From: DATAES01 sp963721305
Lineage (GTDB): Bacteria; Actinomycetota; Acidimicrobiia; Acidimicrobiales; JACDCH01
Direction of reading: 5' to 3'
Assembly: GCA_963721305.1 (NCBI GenBank)
Contig: CAVRIR010000005.1
Location: 806,001-870,000, forward strand
DNA length: 64,000 nt
Part shown: piece after piece, positions 37,774 through 46,624 of the stretch
Layout of the letters: each line of letters opens with the position of its first letter
Numbering within the stretch: position 1 is the first letter of the stretch
The notes under the pieces: model-generated
Databases searched by the model: none
What the model was told of the DNA's origin: nothing
What the model saw: the letters and a program-made list of their open reading frames with translations, nothing else
Program-made: the position numbers and the translations under genes

Positions 37774-37883
37774 TTCGCGAATCTCGGTTGTGATGCGAGT
37801 TACACCCGTGTAAGTTGGTCGGCACGCACTTCGGTGCGCTCGGAGCTGAGGCTCCCTTCTCGCTACTGCGATCGAAGGTTCCG

Positions 37884-39167
37884 ATGCCCGCTCCTCTTGC
37901 TCTCGAGGCTCCAAGCGATCAGTACTCGCTCGTCTCGCTCCGGCGCGACGTGTGCGCGGCAGCCTCGGCGTTCGACGCCGGCCCGTTGGACGGTGAAGGT
38001 GCGGCCGCGGCGGTTCAGGAGTGGTCGCGGATCGTGCACGCGGCCGACGCGGCGATGGCACTGGCGGCCGCTCGCCTGTCGGCATGTGCCGTGCCGTCGA
38101 TGTACGGAGCGGTCGATGCGCGCGACCTCGTCGCGAAGACCACCGGCGTGACGGCGGCGCGAGCAGATGAGGCGATCCAACGTGGCGCCGGCCTCGCCGA
38201 ACAGCCGGCCACGCGTGCCGCCGCAACGAGCGGGCGCCTGTCGGCCGAGCAGGCGCGCGCCATCGCGGACGCGGTCGCGGTCAATCCCGATGCGGCGAAC
38301 GACCTGCTCGGCGCCGCGGCGCAACTGTCGGTGGGCGAGCTGCGACTGCGATGCGCGAGGGCGAAGGCCGAGAAGCAGGATCTCGAACAGATCGAGCGGC
38401 AGATCCACGCCCGTCGCCGTCTTCGTCGATGGCGCGATGCGGAAGGAGCCGAGCACCTGCACGCAACGGGCACGAAGCGCGAAATGGCTCTGGTGGATCA
38501 GGCCCTGAAGCGCGCCACCGATGACGTGTTCCGGCAGGCGCGCGCCAACGGCGATCGTGAGCCGCTGGAGGCGTACGCGTTCGACGCTCTGGTCGGGATG
38601 GCGAGGCACCACGTGTCTGGTACCGCGACGGATGGGTCCGGACAGGCGAGACGCGCCGATCCGGTCCGACACCTGACGCTGCTACGGGTCGACCTGCCGG
38701 CGTTGGTCCGTGGCTCGCTCGAACCGGGCGAGACGTGCGAGATCGCAGGACTCGGTCCGGTGTCGGTCGCGACTGCTCGCGAGATGCTGACCGAATCGGT
38801 GGTGAAGCTCGTGCTGACGAGCGGCGTCGACGTACGCAATGTGACCCACCTGGGTCGCGGGCCGAGCACCGCACAGAAGATCGCTCTGCTGTGGGAGCAA
38901 CCCGTCTGCACTCGTGAAGGGTGCGGCCGGCGTGCGCGCCTCGAGTACGACCACATCGACGGCTGCGAGTACCGCGTCACACGACACACCCGGGTCGACG
39001 AGCTGACGCCACTGTGCGATCCCGACCACGACCTGAAGACGTTCCATGACTGGGCGCTCATCGAGGGCACCGGTGTGCGTCCGATGGTGCCGCCGGACGA
39101 TCCTCGTCACCCCGGCCATGGTCGAGGGCTTCGAAACCGTCGAGGCCGCAGCGGGCCGGCACCGTGA
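37884..39167 (+). CDS. DUF222 and HNH endonuclease domain protein
   Basis: The product is 427 aa from the ATG at 37884. The N-terminal ~270 residues are the helical DUF222/13E12 region (TTGVTAARADEAIQRGAGLA, then GRLSAEQARAIADAV). The C-terminus is an HNH domain: CTREGCGRRARLEYDHIDGC, then HTRVDELTPLCDPDHDLKTF, with catalytic His and zinc-like Cys pairs. The family is abundant and multi-copy in Actinobacteria, linked to mobile DNA. Its biological role is not established. Confidence 0.88.
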   Translation: MPAPLALEAPSDQYSLVSLRRDVCAAASAFDAGPLDGEGAAAAVQEWSRIVHAADAAMALAAARLSACAVPSMYGAVDARDLVAKTTGVTAARADEAIQRGAGLAEQPATRAAATSGRLSAEQARAIADAVAVNPDAANDLLGAAAQLSVGELRLRCARAKAEKQDLEQIERQIHARRRLRRWRDAEGAEHLHATGTKREMALVDQALKRATDDVFRQARANGDREPLEAYAFDALVGMARHHVSGTATDGSGQARRADPVRHLTLLRVDLPALVRGSLEPGETCEIAGLGPVSVATAREMLTESVVKLVLTSGVDVRNVTHLGRGPSTAQKIALLWEQPVCTREGCGRRARLEYDHIDGCEYRVTRHTRVDELTPLCDPDHDLKTFHDWALIEGTGVRPMVPPDDPRHPGHGRGLRNRRGRSGPAP

Positions 39168-39226
39168 GCCGGTCAGGTCGCGCCCCGGACGTGGACGTTG
39201 CTGCTGCCCTCCGCGTCCGGCTGCGG

Positions 39227-40522
39227 CTATCCGAGGGTGGCGAGCATCGCGTCGGTGATCCGGTCCACTTCCTCGGCGGGCGTGATGAAAGGCGGCATGG
39301 TGTAGAGGAGGCGGCCGAAGGGACGCAGCCAGACACCGCGATCGACCAACATCGCCTGGGTCGGGCCGATGTCGATCGGCTCGACGGTCTCGATCACGCC
39401 GATGGCACCGAGCACGCGGACGTCGGCGACGGCGGGATGGCCGACCGCGGGCGCGAGGCCGTCACGCAGCCTCTCCTCGATGCGGGCGACATCGGCGCGC
39501 CAGTCGCCGTTCGTCAGCAGGTCGATGCTGGCACAGGCAACGGCGGCGGCAAGGGGGTTGCCCATGAACGTCGGGCCGTGCATCAAGGCACCGGGCTCAG
39601 CGGCGCACACGGAGTCGGCCACCTCGTCGGTGCACAGGGTGGCGGCCATCGAGAGGTAGCCGCCGGTCAGTGCCTTGCCGACGCACATGATGTCGGGCGC
39701 GATGCCGGCGTGGTTGACGCCGAACAGCTCGCCGCTCCGCCCGAACCCGGTGGCGATCTCGTCGGCGATCAGGAGTACCTCGCACCGGTCGCACAGCCGG
39801 CGCAGCTCGACGAGGTAGTCGGGACTGTAGAAGCGCATCCCCCCGGCGCCTTGCACGACGGGCTCGAGGATGACGGCGGCGAGCTCGTCGGCGTGCGCGG
39901 CCAGCAGGGCCGCCAGGTCGGCGATGTGGGACGACTCGAATCGCTCCCCGAAGGGGGGCTCGGGCACCGGCGCGAAGAGCTGCGGACGGAGCACATCGGC
40001 GAAGAGGTGGTGCATCCCGTTCACCGGGTCGCACACCGACATGGCGGCGAAGGTGTCGCCGTGGTAGCCACCGCGCACGGTCAGGAGGCGGTGCTTGCCC
40101 GGTCGGCCGCGGCCCATCCAGCACTGCAGGGCCATCTTGATGGCGACCTCGACCCCCACCGAGCCGGAGTCGCAGAAGAACACGCGGGTCAGCGGGGCCG
40201 GCGTCAACGTGACCAACCGCCGGGCCAGTCCGACCACGGCCGGGTGCGTCAAGCCGCCGAGCATGACGTGGCTCATCGCTGCGGCCTGTCGGTGCAACGC
40301 CTCGTCGAGAACCGGGTGGCCATAGCCGTGGATGGCCGCCCACCACGACGACATGCCGTCGATAACCTCGCGGCCATCGGCGAGCTGCAGCCGGGTCCCG
40401 TCCGCGGCGACGACGGGATACGGCGCCACCTTCGCCGGCATGCCGGCGTACGGGTGCCACACGTGAGCGGCGTCGCCGTCGACCAGCGCGGCGATCTCCG
40501 TCGGCGTCAGCCCTCGCGTCAC
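39227..40522 (-). CDS. bioA: Adenosylmethionine-8-amino-7-oxononanoate aminotransferase
   Basis: The product is 431 aa from a GTG start. HVWHPYAGMPAKVAPYPVVA and DGMSSWWAAIHGYGHPVLDE are BioA signatures (substrate-binding Trp-Trp and Tyr). The PLP-binding motif is LLIADEIATGFGRSGELFGV with the lysine in MCVGKALTGGYLSMAATLC. HGPTFMGNPLAAAVACASI follows. It makes 7,8-diaminopelargonate in biotin synthesis using SAM as amino donor. No other bio gene is in the window. The tRNA-Gln scar lies 43 bp upstream of its start. Confidence 0.94.
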   Translation of the reverse strand: MTRGLTPTEIAALVDGDAAHVWHPYAGMPAKVAPYPVVAADGTRLQLADGREVIDGMSSWWAAIHGYGHPVLDEALHRQAAAMSHVMLGGLTHPAVVGLARRLVTLTPAPLTRVFFCDSGSVGVEVAIKMALQCWMGRGRPGKHRLLTVRGGYHGDTFAAMSVCDPVNGMHHLFADVLRPQLFAPVPEPPFGERFESSHIADLAALLAAHADELAAVILEPVVQGAGGMRFYSPDYLVELRRLCDRCEVLLIADEIATGFGRSGELFGVNHAGIAPDIMCVGKALTGGYLSMAATLCTDEVADSVCAAEPGALMHGPTFMGNPLAAAVACASIDLLTNGDWRADVARIEERLRDGLAPAVGHPAVADVRVLGAIGVIETVEPIDIGPTQAMLVDRGVWLRPFGRLLYTMPPFITPAEEVDRITDAMLATLG

Positions 40523-40564
40523 GCGGACATACTGGCCGCTGGATTCGGACCTACCCGCTTGTCG

Positions 40565-40589
40565 AGCGCTCGGGGGGAGGACTCGAACC
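40565..40589 (-). repeat. tRNA-Gln 3'-end fragment, attR-like
   Basis: These 25 bases match 48827-48852 except for one G in a homopolymer. They contain the T-arm 3' side and acceptor 3' strand of tRNA-Gln in the same orientation, but no tRNA precedes them. The gene-free stretch 40523-40909 otherwise holds a transposase scrap (40725-40840) and presumably the promoter of the downstream operon. Confidence 0.8.
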
Positions 40590-40724
40590 GCGCGAGGGCG
40601 CGTGATGGCTGATGCTGTCACAGGCTGCGCGGGGCAATGACCTGCAAGCACAACCCGAGGGCTGTGACGCCACGGACGTTGGATGACGTCTGATGTCGCC
40701 GCGTTTGTGAACACGTTGTGAGCG

Positions 40725-40840
40725 TGCACCGCCCCGGCGGCCTTCGCTGCGTTCAGCGCCGGGGTCGCACGGTGGAGATTGCCCGCCCGGTTCCTGTCCG
40801 ACAACGCCAAGGCGTTCCGCACCCCGCGAAATCGCCTGGG
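40725..40840 (+). pseudogene. IS481-like transposase remnant (catalytic-core scrap)
   Basis: One frame reads APAAFAAFSAGVARW, then RLPARFLSDNAKAF. This matches the rve integrase core around the second catalytic Asp (LSDNG.AF) of IS481-type transposases. The remainder of the gene is absent here. A matching C-terminal scrap on the same strand lies at the other side of the CHAT operon. Confidence 0.5.
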
Positions 40841-40909
40841 CCCAACACCGCGGCGTAGCGGCACTATGCGAACTATCGTTCAGTCACTCATGCGGCTTGG
40901 GGGTTCGAA

Positions 40910-41938
40910 ATGCCGAACGCCTTGAGTGAACTCAAGGACTGGGTGCGTGGCGTGACGCGCGCCGAGGCGAAGGTGCCGCAATGGTCGCCGATCTCGCCCG
41001 AGCGGATCGAGGCACCGCCGGACCATCAACCACTGCGCGTGAACGAGGACTACTTCCGCGTCCGCGTGCACCGCATCCACCTCCGGTACGAAAAGGAGTG
41101 GTTGGAGAAGTACGCGCCGGTGGTGCTGGTGGCGACCGAGTTCTCCTATGGCGGCGAGGACATCACGCGGCCGACGGTGATCGGCCCCGGGATGATCGAC
41201 AGCCTGGGGTGGGAGGCCCCGCTCGCGACGACAATCGAAGGCTCGGTCGTCGCGGGGCCGCACCCGGTGCAGGCCGAGGGGATTGCAGTGAGCGTCGTGC
41301 TCGCGCGTATGTCGCGCGGCAACGTCGCCACGGATTTCCTTGACGTCATCGAGGGCGCGTCGGGTGCGCTCGACCTCGTCGCCGGGTTGGGGCCGTACAC
41401 CGCGCTCGCGCAGGTTGTCGTGAAGGGCATGCGAGCGGTAACGGGCGGCGACCAGACACTCGTCGCGCGCCGCGACGAGTTCACGTCGGTGGTGCCGAGC
41501 TACTACGCGCTCGTAGCGCCGTCGGCGAAGGTCGATCTGAAGAAGCTGTGGGTCCGCAACGGCGAACTGATGCACGAAAAGGACAACGGGCTGGAGCCGT
41601 TCCGTGACGGCGACTACGTGCTCTACAGCGTCGAGCGGGCGCCCCTCGAGGAGGTCGACATCACCCGGCTCCCGCTGCACAAGGAGTGGCTGTCGGTGCT
41701 CGACGGTGCGAACAAGGCGTCGACGCCCGAGCTCTGGGAGGTCGCACGCGGTCGTCTCATCTCACTGGTCGGCATGGCGTTCGCGAGCCCCGACTTGACG
41801 TACGCGCATGCCGAGCAACTGCAGGACGAGTGGGCGAAGAAGGCGGTCACCCGGCGCGACGCGGCGCGAAAGGTGGGGGCGATGGGTGGTCCCGCGACCG
41901 ACATCGATAAGCGTTCGCTCGCGATCTTGAAGCTGTGA
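40910..41938 (+). CDS. Unknown 342-aa protein, first gene of the CHAT-FHIPEP operon
   Basis: I do not recognise a named family. No signal peptide or clear transmembrane segment is visible. Residues about 35-135 look like a beta-rich domain (DYFRVRVHRIHLRYEKEWLE, then VVLVATEFSYGGEDI). A hydrophobic, Gly/Ala-rich stretch follows at about 145-178 (GASGALDLVAGLGPYTALAQ, then VVVKGMRAV) that could be amphipathic or membrane-inserting. The C-terminal third is helical and ends in a basic region. A GGGGG-rich site precedes the ATG. It ends 10 bp before the CHAT protease gene, so it is a candidate substrate, effector or regulator of that protease. Confidence 0.8.
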   Translation: MPNALSELKDWVRGVTRAEAKVPQWSPISPERIEAPPDHQPLRVNEDYFRVRVHRIHLRYEKEWLEKYAPVVLVATEFSYGGEDITRPTVIGPGMIDSLGWEAPLATTIEGSVVAGPHPVQAEGIAVSVVLARMSRGNVATDFLDVIEGASGALDLVAGLGPYTALAQVVVKGMRAVTGGDQTLVARRDEFTSVVPSYYALVAPSAKVDLKKLWVRNGELMHEKDNGLEPFRDGDYVLYSVERAPLEEVDITRLPLHKEWLSVLDGANKASTPELWEVARGRLISLVGMAFASPDLTYAHAEQLQDEWAKKAVTRRDAARKVGAMGGPATDIDKRSLAILKL

Positions 41939-41948
41939 GGGACCGATC

Positions 41949-43595
41949 ATGGTCGTGACCTGCACGCTGACGATCACAGACGACACGCACGTCGAGTACG
42001 AGGACGACCTTCAGCACCGGCGCGACAAGGGTGATCACGTTCTCGGGACGGTCGGCGGGACGCGCTACACCCGCAAGGTCGTCGATCTTCTCAACCGGTG
42101 GGTCGCCGCGAACCCGAGGCGCTGCCGGCGCGACGAACTCATGTTGCTCGGCGCCGGGCTGTACGAGATGGCGTTCGGCAACGGGCCGCCGTTCAGCGAC
42201 GATGCGCCGCCGCTGCAACTCGCCTTCGAGAAGACCTACGACGTCACGCGCAACCGCATGCACGAGCCGCTGCGGTTGCGGCTCGTCATCGGAGGCGACG
42301 CGACGACCCTCGGTCGCTACCCATGGGAATTCCTGTACATGCCGCTGCCCAACGACAACGGCTTCTTCCTCGCCGGTGAGAGCACCGAACTGCGGTTGGT
42401 CCGCTACGTACCGAACTCCGACTCATGGGGGTCCGAAGGCCTCGACGACGAGCGGCTGCGCATCCTTGTCGTCGTGTCGAAACCGCCGATCCCGAACATG
42501 ACCGACGTCGACGTCGACGAGTTCGTCAAGCGCATGCAGAAGCTCGACCCGTCGCGCTTTCGCATCGAGCCGCTCAGGAACCCGACGAAGGTCGAGTTGA
42601 GCAAGCGCATCAAGGACCTGCAACCGCACGTCGTCCACTTCATCGGCCATGGGAAGCGGAGCGAGCTCGCGCTGAAGAAGGATGACTCTGTACTCGCGAC
42701 GGAACGCTCCGAGTACGACACGATGCGAGAGCTCGGCCGCGACCCCGAGCCGCCGGGTGAGGCAGACTGGATCAACATCGCCAGCGCGTCGAACGCGCTG
42801 CGCGCCGGTCTCGAGGAGAAGGGTGCGCCGAAACGGTTGATCTTCCTCCACGCCTGTGAGGGAGCGACCCCTGCCTACACCGAGTCGGCGTTGCACGGTT
42901 TCACAACGCTTGCGCAGACGCTCGCGGGAACCAACAACGTCAGCGGTGTGGTCGCGATGCAGTACGCGATCAGCGTCACGGACGCGGAGGTGTTCGCGTC
43001 GTCCTTCTACCACTTCGTCTGCGACGGGTTCGCGATGGACGAGGCCGTGTCGATGGCGCGAAAGGAGTTCGCGGAGACGCCCATCCCGGGTGAACAGTCA
43101 TGGGACAGCCCGCGGTTCGGGACGCCGGTCGTCTACCTGCGCGACGAGCAACCGCTCGTCGCGCGGCGTGCGAAGGCCGGCAACGCGGCCGACGAGCAAC
43201 GTCGAGACGACGAAGGCGAGGGAGCGCCGGCGAAACCGCTCGGCAAGGAGAATTGTCCCAACCCCGCGTGCGCCAGCGGGTTCGTGATCCGCTCCGCCAA
43301 ACCGAACACGTGCCGGCTGTGCCACGAGTCGTTCGTGCCGTGCCCGAACGACTCGTGCACCGGGCTCGTCGTGCCGAAGGTCGACTACCAGTGCACGATG
43401 TGCGAGTTCGTCTTCTCCACCGCAACCCGTCCCGACGACACGACCGGCGCGCGGTCCGCCGGGCCGGGCGAGGGCGCCGCGCACGGGCCGAGCGCCTACG
43501 GTCCGCGTGAAAGGGAGCATCATCGCTCGTCCGACTTCGCGGTAGTGCCGTCGACGCCCGACGACGGATCGATCTGGCCCGAGGGTGGGCAATGA
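41949..43595 (+). CDS. CHAT-domain caspase-like protease with C-terminal zinc ribbons
   Basis: The product is 548 aa. The CHAT fold spans about residues 85-400. PWEFLYMPLPNDNGFFL is the usual entry. Catalytic His234 is in PHVVHFIGHGKR and catalytic Cys303 in LIFLHACEGATP. SGVVAMQYAISVTDAEVFA is the conserved motif after the Cys. The C-terminus has two zinc ribbons: Cys 436/441 with 455/458 and Cys 465/470 with 482/485. An acidic disordered tail follows. CHAT enzymes are caspase/separase-like peptidases, several acting in bacterial immunity (for example TPR-CHAT). The stop overlaps the next ATG. Confidence 0.92.
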   Translation: MVVTCTLTITDDTHVEYEDDLQHRRDKGDHVLGTVGGTRYTRKVVDLLNRWVAANPRRCRRDELMLLGAGLYEMAFGNGPPFSDDAPPLQLAFEKTYDVTRNRMHEPLRLRLVIGGDATTLGRYPWEFLYMPLPNDNGFFLAGESTELRLVRYVPNSDSWGSEGLDDERLRILVVVSKPPIPNMTDVDVDEFVKRMQKLDPSRFRIEPLRNPTKVELSKRIKDLQPHVVHFIGHGKRSELALKKDDSVLATERSEYDTMRELGRDPEPPGEADWINIASASNALRAGLEEKGAPKRLIFLHACEGATPAYTESALHGFTTLAQTLAGTNNVSGVVAMQYAISVTDAEVFASSFYHFVCDGFAMDEAVSMARKEFAETPIPGEQSWDSPRFGTPVVYLRDEQPLVARRAKAGNAADEQRRDDEGEGAPAKPLGKENCPNPACASGFVIRSAKPNTCRLCHESFVPCPNDSCTGLVVPKVDYQCTMCEFVFSTATRPDDTTGARSAGPGEGAAHGPSAYGPREREHHRSSDFAVVPSTPDDGSIWPEGGQ

Positions 43596-46500
43596 TCGCC
43601 CCTACGGAACGCCGCCGCGTGGTCGTCCCGACCGTCGAGACGCTCGCGCGGATCGCGGCGGACGCGTACTCGGAAGCCGCATTGCTGGGCGCGTCGATGC
43701 AGCACGCCGTCGACCTGCTCGAGCCATTGCGGTCCCAGGCGCGCTTCGCCACCGACGCCTATCGCTTGGGCCAAGCGTTTGACGGTGCGGTCGGTGCGGT
43801 AGCGACGGACGCGCTGCTCCCGGTGTTCACGCGCGTCCGTGACCGGTACTTTGACTCGGTGGCGGACGGGCTCGCCCGCTTCGCCGCCGACGTGTACGCA
43901 ACCGACGAGAAGGCCGGTCGCGAAGAATGGCTGCGCGCCTGCGCCGAGAGCCTCGGCGAACTCCAGCGTTCGGTGCTCGCCGCGCTGGCGGGCCGTCCGC
44001 CCGGTGCTGCGCTCGAGCCGTGGGCGACCCGTTTCGCCGACACTGCGGCGCGCATGGCCGTCGCCCAGTGGGACGCAGTGCTGCCCGTCGTGAACGACCT
44101 GCTCGCCGAGGTCCGGCTGGAGCCCGCCGAGGCCAGCCTGCTGCACGTGATCGTGTCCGAGGTCAACCTCTACTTCATGGAGGACGTCGCCGCCGCCGAA
44201 CACGAGGCGGAGCTCGCACGGCGGCTCGCGCCGAGCGAGGTGCGAGCGGGGGAGGCCCTCGCCGAGGTCCGGCTCGACCAGGGCCGCGGCAAGGAAGCCG
44301 AAGCCCTCCTGCACGAGTACCTCGCGAAGGACCCGGCGCGCGGTGTCCTGTACGTGCGTCTCAGCGAATGTTCGCTCGCAGAAGAAGATCTGGACGCCGC
44401 GGAACGCCGGCTGTTGGACGGTGTCCGTTGCGCACCACACTCCAGCGAGGTCTATTCACACCTTCTGGTCCTGTACGGGCGCAAGCAGTTCTTCGCCCAG
44501 CACGAGGGCCGGCTCGACGTGCTCGCCGCCCAGGCGACGGCCATCGACCCGGACAGCACATACAACGTGCAGACGAGGCTCGCGCACGCGTACCTCGCGA
44601 ACGGTCTGCTCGATCGTGCGCGCGAGATCCTGGAGCGCGCCCGCGCGGCCGCGCCGACGCGAACGTACACGTACATCGGGCTGGCACGAGTCGCGATCGA
44701 AGCGAAGGACTACGACACAGCGCGGCGCGAACTCGAACGCGCGTTGGAGCTCGAGCCGAAATCGTGGGACGTCGCCGACACGTACCTCGAATGGTGCGAC
44801 GCGACGAAAGACGTCGCCGCCGCAGTCGAGTGGGCGCGTCGCGGGGTCGAATGGAGAGACGGCAACCGGGGCCGTGCCCTCGCGCAGCTCGCGTCCCGCC
44901 TCGCCGACGCCGGCGACGAGACCGCGGCCCTCGACACCGCGGCGCAAGCGGTCGCCGTCGCGCCCGCCGACGGGTCCGTGATCGATCGCGTGGTCGACGT
45001 CGCAGCCGCCGCAGCACGGCGGAACGACGACGACCGGGTGCGCGCGATCTTCGCACCCGTCGTGAGCGCCCACGGGAAGGCCGGCGAGGTCGCGTACGAA
45101 CGCGCGCTGGCGTCGACCGCGTACAGCGCCGAACGCTATGCCGACGCGGCACAGGGTTACCGACGCGTGGTCGAACGGTTGCCCGACAGCTCGACCGATC
45201 GGCGGGAGTTGGCGCGGTCGTTGCGTCAGGTCGGCGACTACGACGGCGCGCTGAGCGAACTCGCCGCCTGCACCGCGCTCGACTCCACCGACGGCCGGTA
45301 CGACAACGACTACGCGCTCGTGTTCAACGAACGCGCGAATCGGGCCTACGAAGAGGAGCGGTACGCCGACGCCGTTCCCGACTACGAGGAAGCGTCGCGG
45401 CGGCTCCCCGACGACGCCGCCATCCACAGCAACCTCGCGCTCGCGCTCGAAGCCGAGCGGCGCACCGGCGAGCGGGCCACCAACCTCGAACGAGCGCTGC
45501 ACGAGCTGACCCGCGCCGCCGAACTCGGCACGCCCGCGGACTATGCGGTGCGCCAGGCACGAGTGTCACGTGCGCTGGAGGACGTGCGTGCGTTCGGTGA
45601 GCTCGTCGAAACCCCCGCGCAGGTGCCACCGATCGCCGTGGAGTTCGCCGACAATCTCGTCGGCATCGTCGACCCGAGCGTCGACGGTGGGAAGGCGCTC
45701 AACGAATCGATCCCCGAGATGCGCGTTCGGCTCGCCGAGCGGCTCGGTTTCGACACCCCCGGACTCCGGCTACGCCCCGCCGCGCTGGCGCCGAACGGGT
45801 ACCGCGTCCTGTTCGACGAGGTCGTCGTCGCACCCGGTACCGCGGTGCGCGACTCGCTGTGCGTCACCGGCGTGGACGCGTCGGCGGTACGAGCGACGGT
45901 TCCCGCCGAGCACATCGTCGAAGGCCACGATCCGGTGCTCGGCGTACCGTGCGTTTGGGTCACGGCCGAATGGCTCCATGACGACATCGCCGCGGCAGCC
46001 ACCACGGCCGTCTCGTTCGTGCTCCATCACGTGGAGGACGTCGTGCAGCGCAACGCGGGACGGTTCTTCGGGCTCGACGTCGCGAAGTCGTGGGTGGCCA
46101 CGATGCGCGGCGACAGCGGTGACCGCAGCACCGACGACGACCGGGTCGAGACCTGGCGCTTCATCGCGATGGCACGTGCTCTGCGCGCGCTCACTGACGA
46201 TGGTGTTCGTCTCGACGTCGAGGTGCTCGACCTGATCGACGGCTCCCTCGACCGCTCCACCGACGACAAACGCGACGCGCAGCGCGCGGCCGTCGATGCG
46301 GTCGCAGCCGTGCGCGCGCAGCTCGCCGACCGCCTCGCGCTCGGCGACGCGACGCAGGTCAGGCTGCCGGCGTCGATACATGAGGTCCTCGTAGCGCGCG
46401 ACACGCTCTCCGTCTTGGACGCGCAGGCGCTCGTCACCGAACTGCGGCCGATCGTGGAGGCGAACCGCGACGTCGCGGTCGTCGTCGGCGACCGGATGCC

Positions 46501-46624
46501 GCGTGCGTACCTCGAACGGTTGCTCGCCGACGAGTTCCGCACGGCGAACGGCGCGAAGGTGTCGGCCGTCACCGAATCGGAAGTTGCCGCCGCCCCGACG
46601 CACAAGGTCGCGGCGGTCTCGTGA
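43592..46624 (+). CDS. TPR protein with C-terminal FlhA/SctV (FHIPEP) cytosolic-like domain
   Basis: The product is 1010 aa. Residues ~180-660 form a solenoid of TPR-like helices (for example YDTARRELERALELEP; YADAVPDYEEASRRLPDD). Residues ~678-1000 match the cytosolic domain of type III export gates: LVGIVDPSVDGGKALNESIP, then EMRVRLAERLGFDTPGLRLR, then NGYRVLFDEVVVAPGTAV, then GVPCVWV, then AVSFVLHHVEDVVQRNAGRF. These correspond to FlhA segments such as IRRKFAQELGF, LKPNEYRI and THLSEVLRRHA. The FlhA membrane half is absent. It is coupled by ATGA overlaps to genes on both sides. The frame is intact. The domain call rests on pattern recognition, not a search. Confidence 0.82.
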   Translation: MIAPTERRRVVVPTVETLARIAADAYSEAALLGASMQHAVDLLEPLRSQARFATDAYRLGQAFDGAVGAVATDALLPVFTRVRDRYFDSVADGLARFAADVYATDEKAGREEWLRACAESLGELQRSVLAALAGRPPGAALEPWATRFADTAARMAVAQWDAVLPVVNDLLAEVRLEPAEASLLHVIVSEVNLYFMEDVAAAEHEAELARRLAPSEVRAGEALAEVRLDQGRGKEAEALLHEYLAKDPARGVLYVRLSECSLAEEDLDAAERRLLDGVRCAPHSSEVYSHLLVLYGRKQFFAQHEGRLDVLAAQATAIDPDSTYNVQTRLAHAYLANGLLDRAREILERARAAAPTRTYTYIGLARVAIEAKDYDTARRELERALELEPKSWDVADTYLEWCDATKDVAAAVEWARRGVEWRDGNRGRALAQLASRLADAGDETAALDTAAQAVAVAPADGSVIDRVVDVAAAAARRNDDDRVRAIFAPVVSAHGKAGEVAYERALASTAYSAERYADAAQGYRRVVERLPDSSTDRRELARSLRQVGDYDGALSELAACTALDSTDGRYDNDYALVFNERANRAYEEERYADAVPDYEEASRRLPDDAAIHSNLALALEAERRTGERATNLERALHELTRAAELGTPADYAVRQARVSRALEDVRAFGELVETPAQVPPIAVEFADNLVGIVDPSVDGGKALNESIPEMRVRLAERLGFDTPGLRLRPAALAPNGYRVLFDEVVVAPGTAVRDSLCVTGVDASAVRATVPAEHIVEGHDPVLGVPCVWVTAEWLHDDIAAAATTAVSFVLHHVEDVVQRNAGRFFGLDVAKSWVATMRGDSGDRSTDDDRVETWRFIAMARALRALTDDGVRLDVEVLDLIDGSLDRSTDDKRDAQRAAVDAVAAVRAQLADRLALGDATQVRLPASIHEVLVARDTLSVLDAQALVTELRPIVEANRDVAVVVGDRMPRAYLERLLADEFRTANGAKVSAVTESEVAAAPTHKVAAVS

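Noticed and set aside
39164..40612. 482-codon plus-strand frame opposite bioA
   Set aside because: The translation has no recognisable domain and runs through the tRNA fragment; bioA on the other strand carries all family motifs.
43592..46624. Evidence for a true type III secretion or flagellar locus
   Set aside because: No FlhA membrane domain, FlhB, FliI/SctN ATPase or needle/hook genes occur. Only the cytosolic ring-type domain is present.
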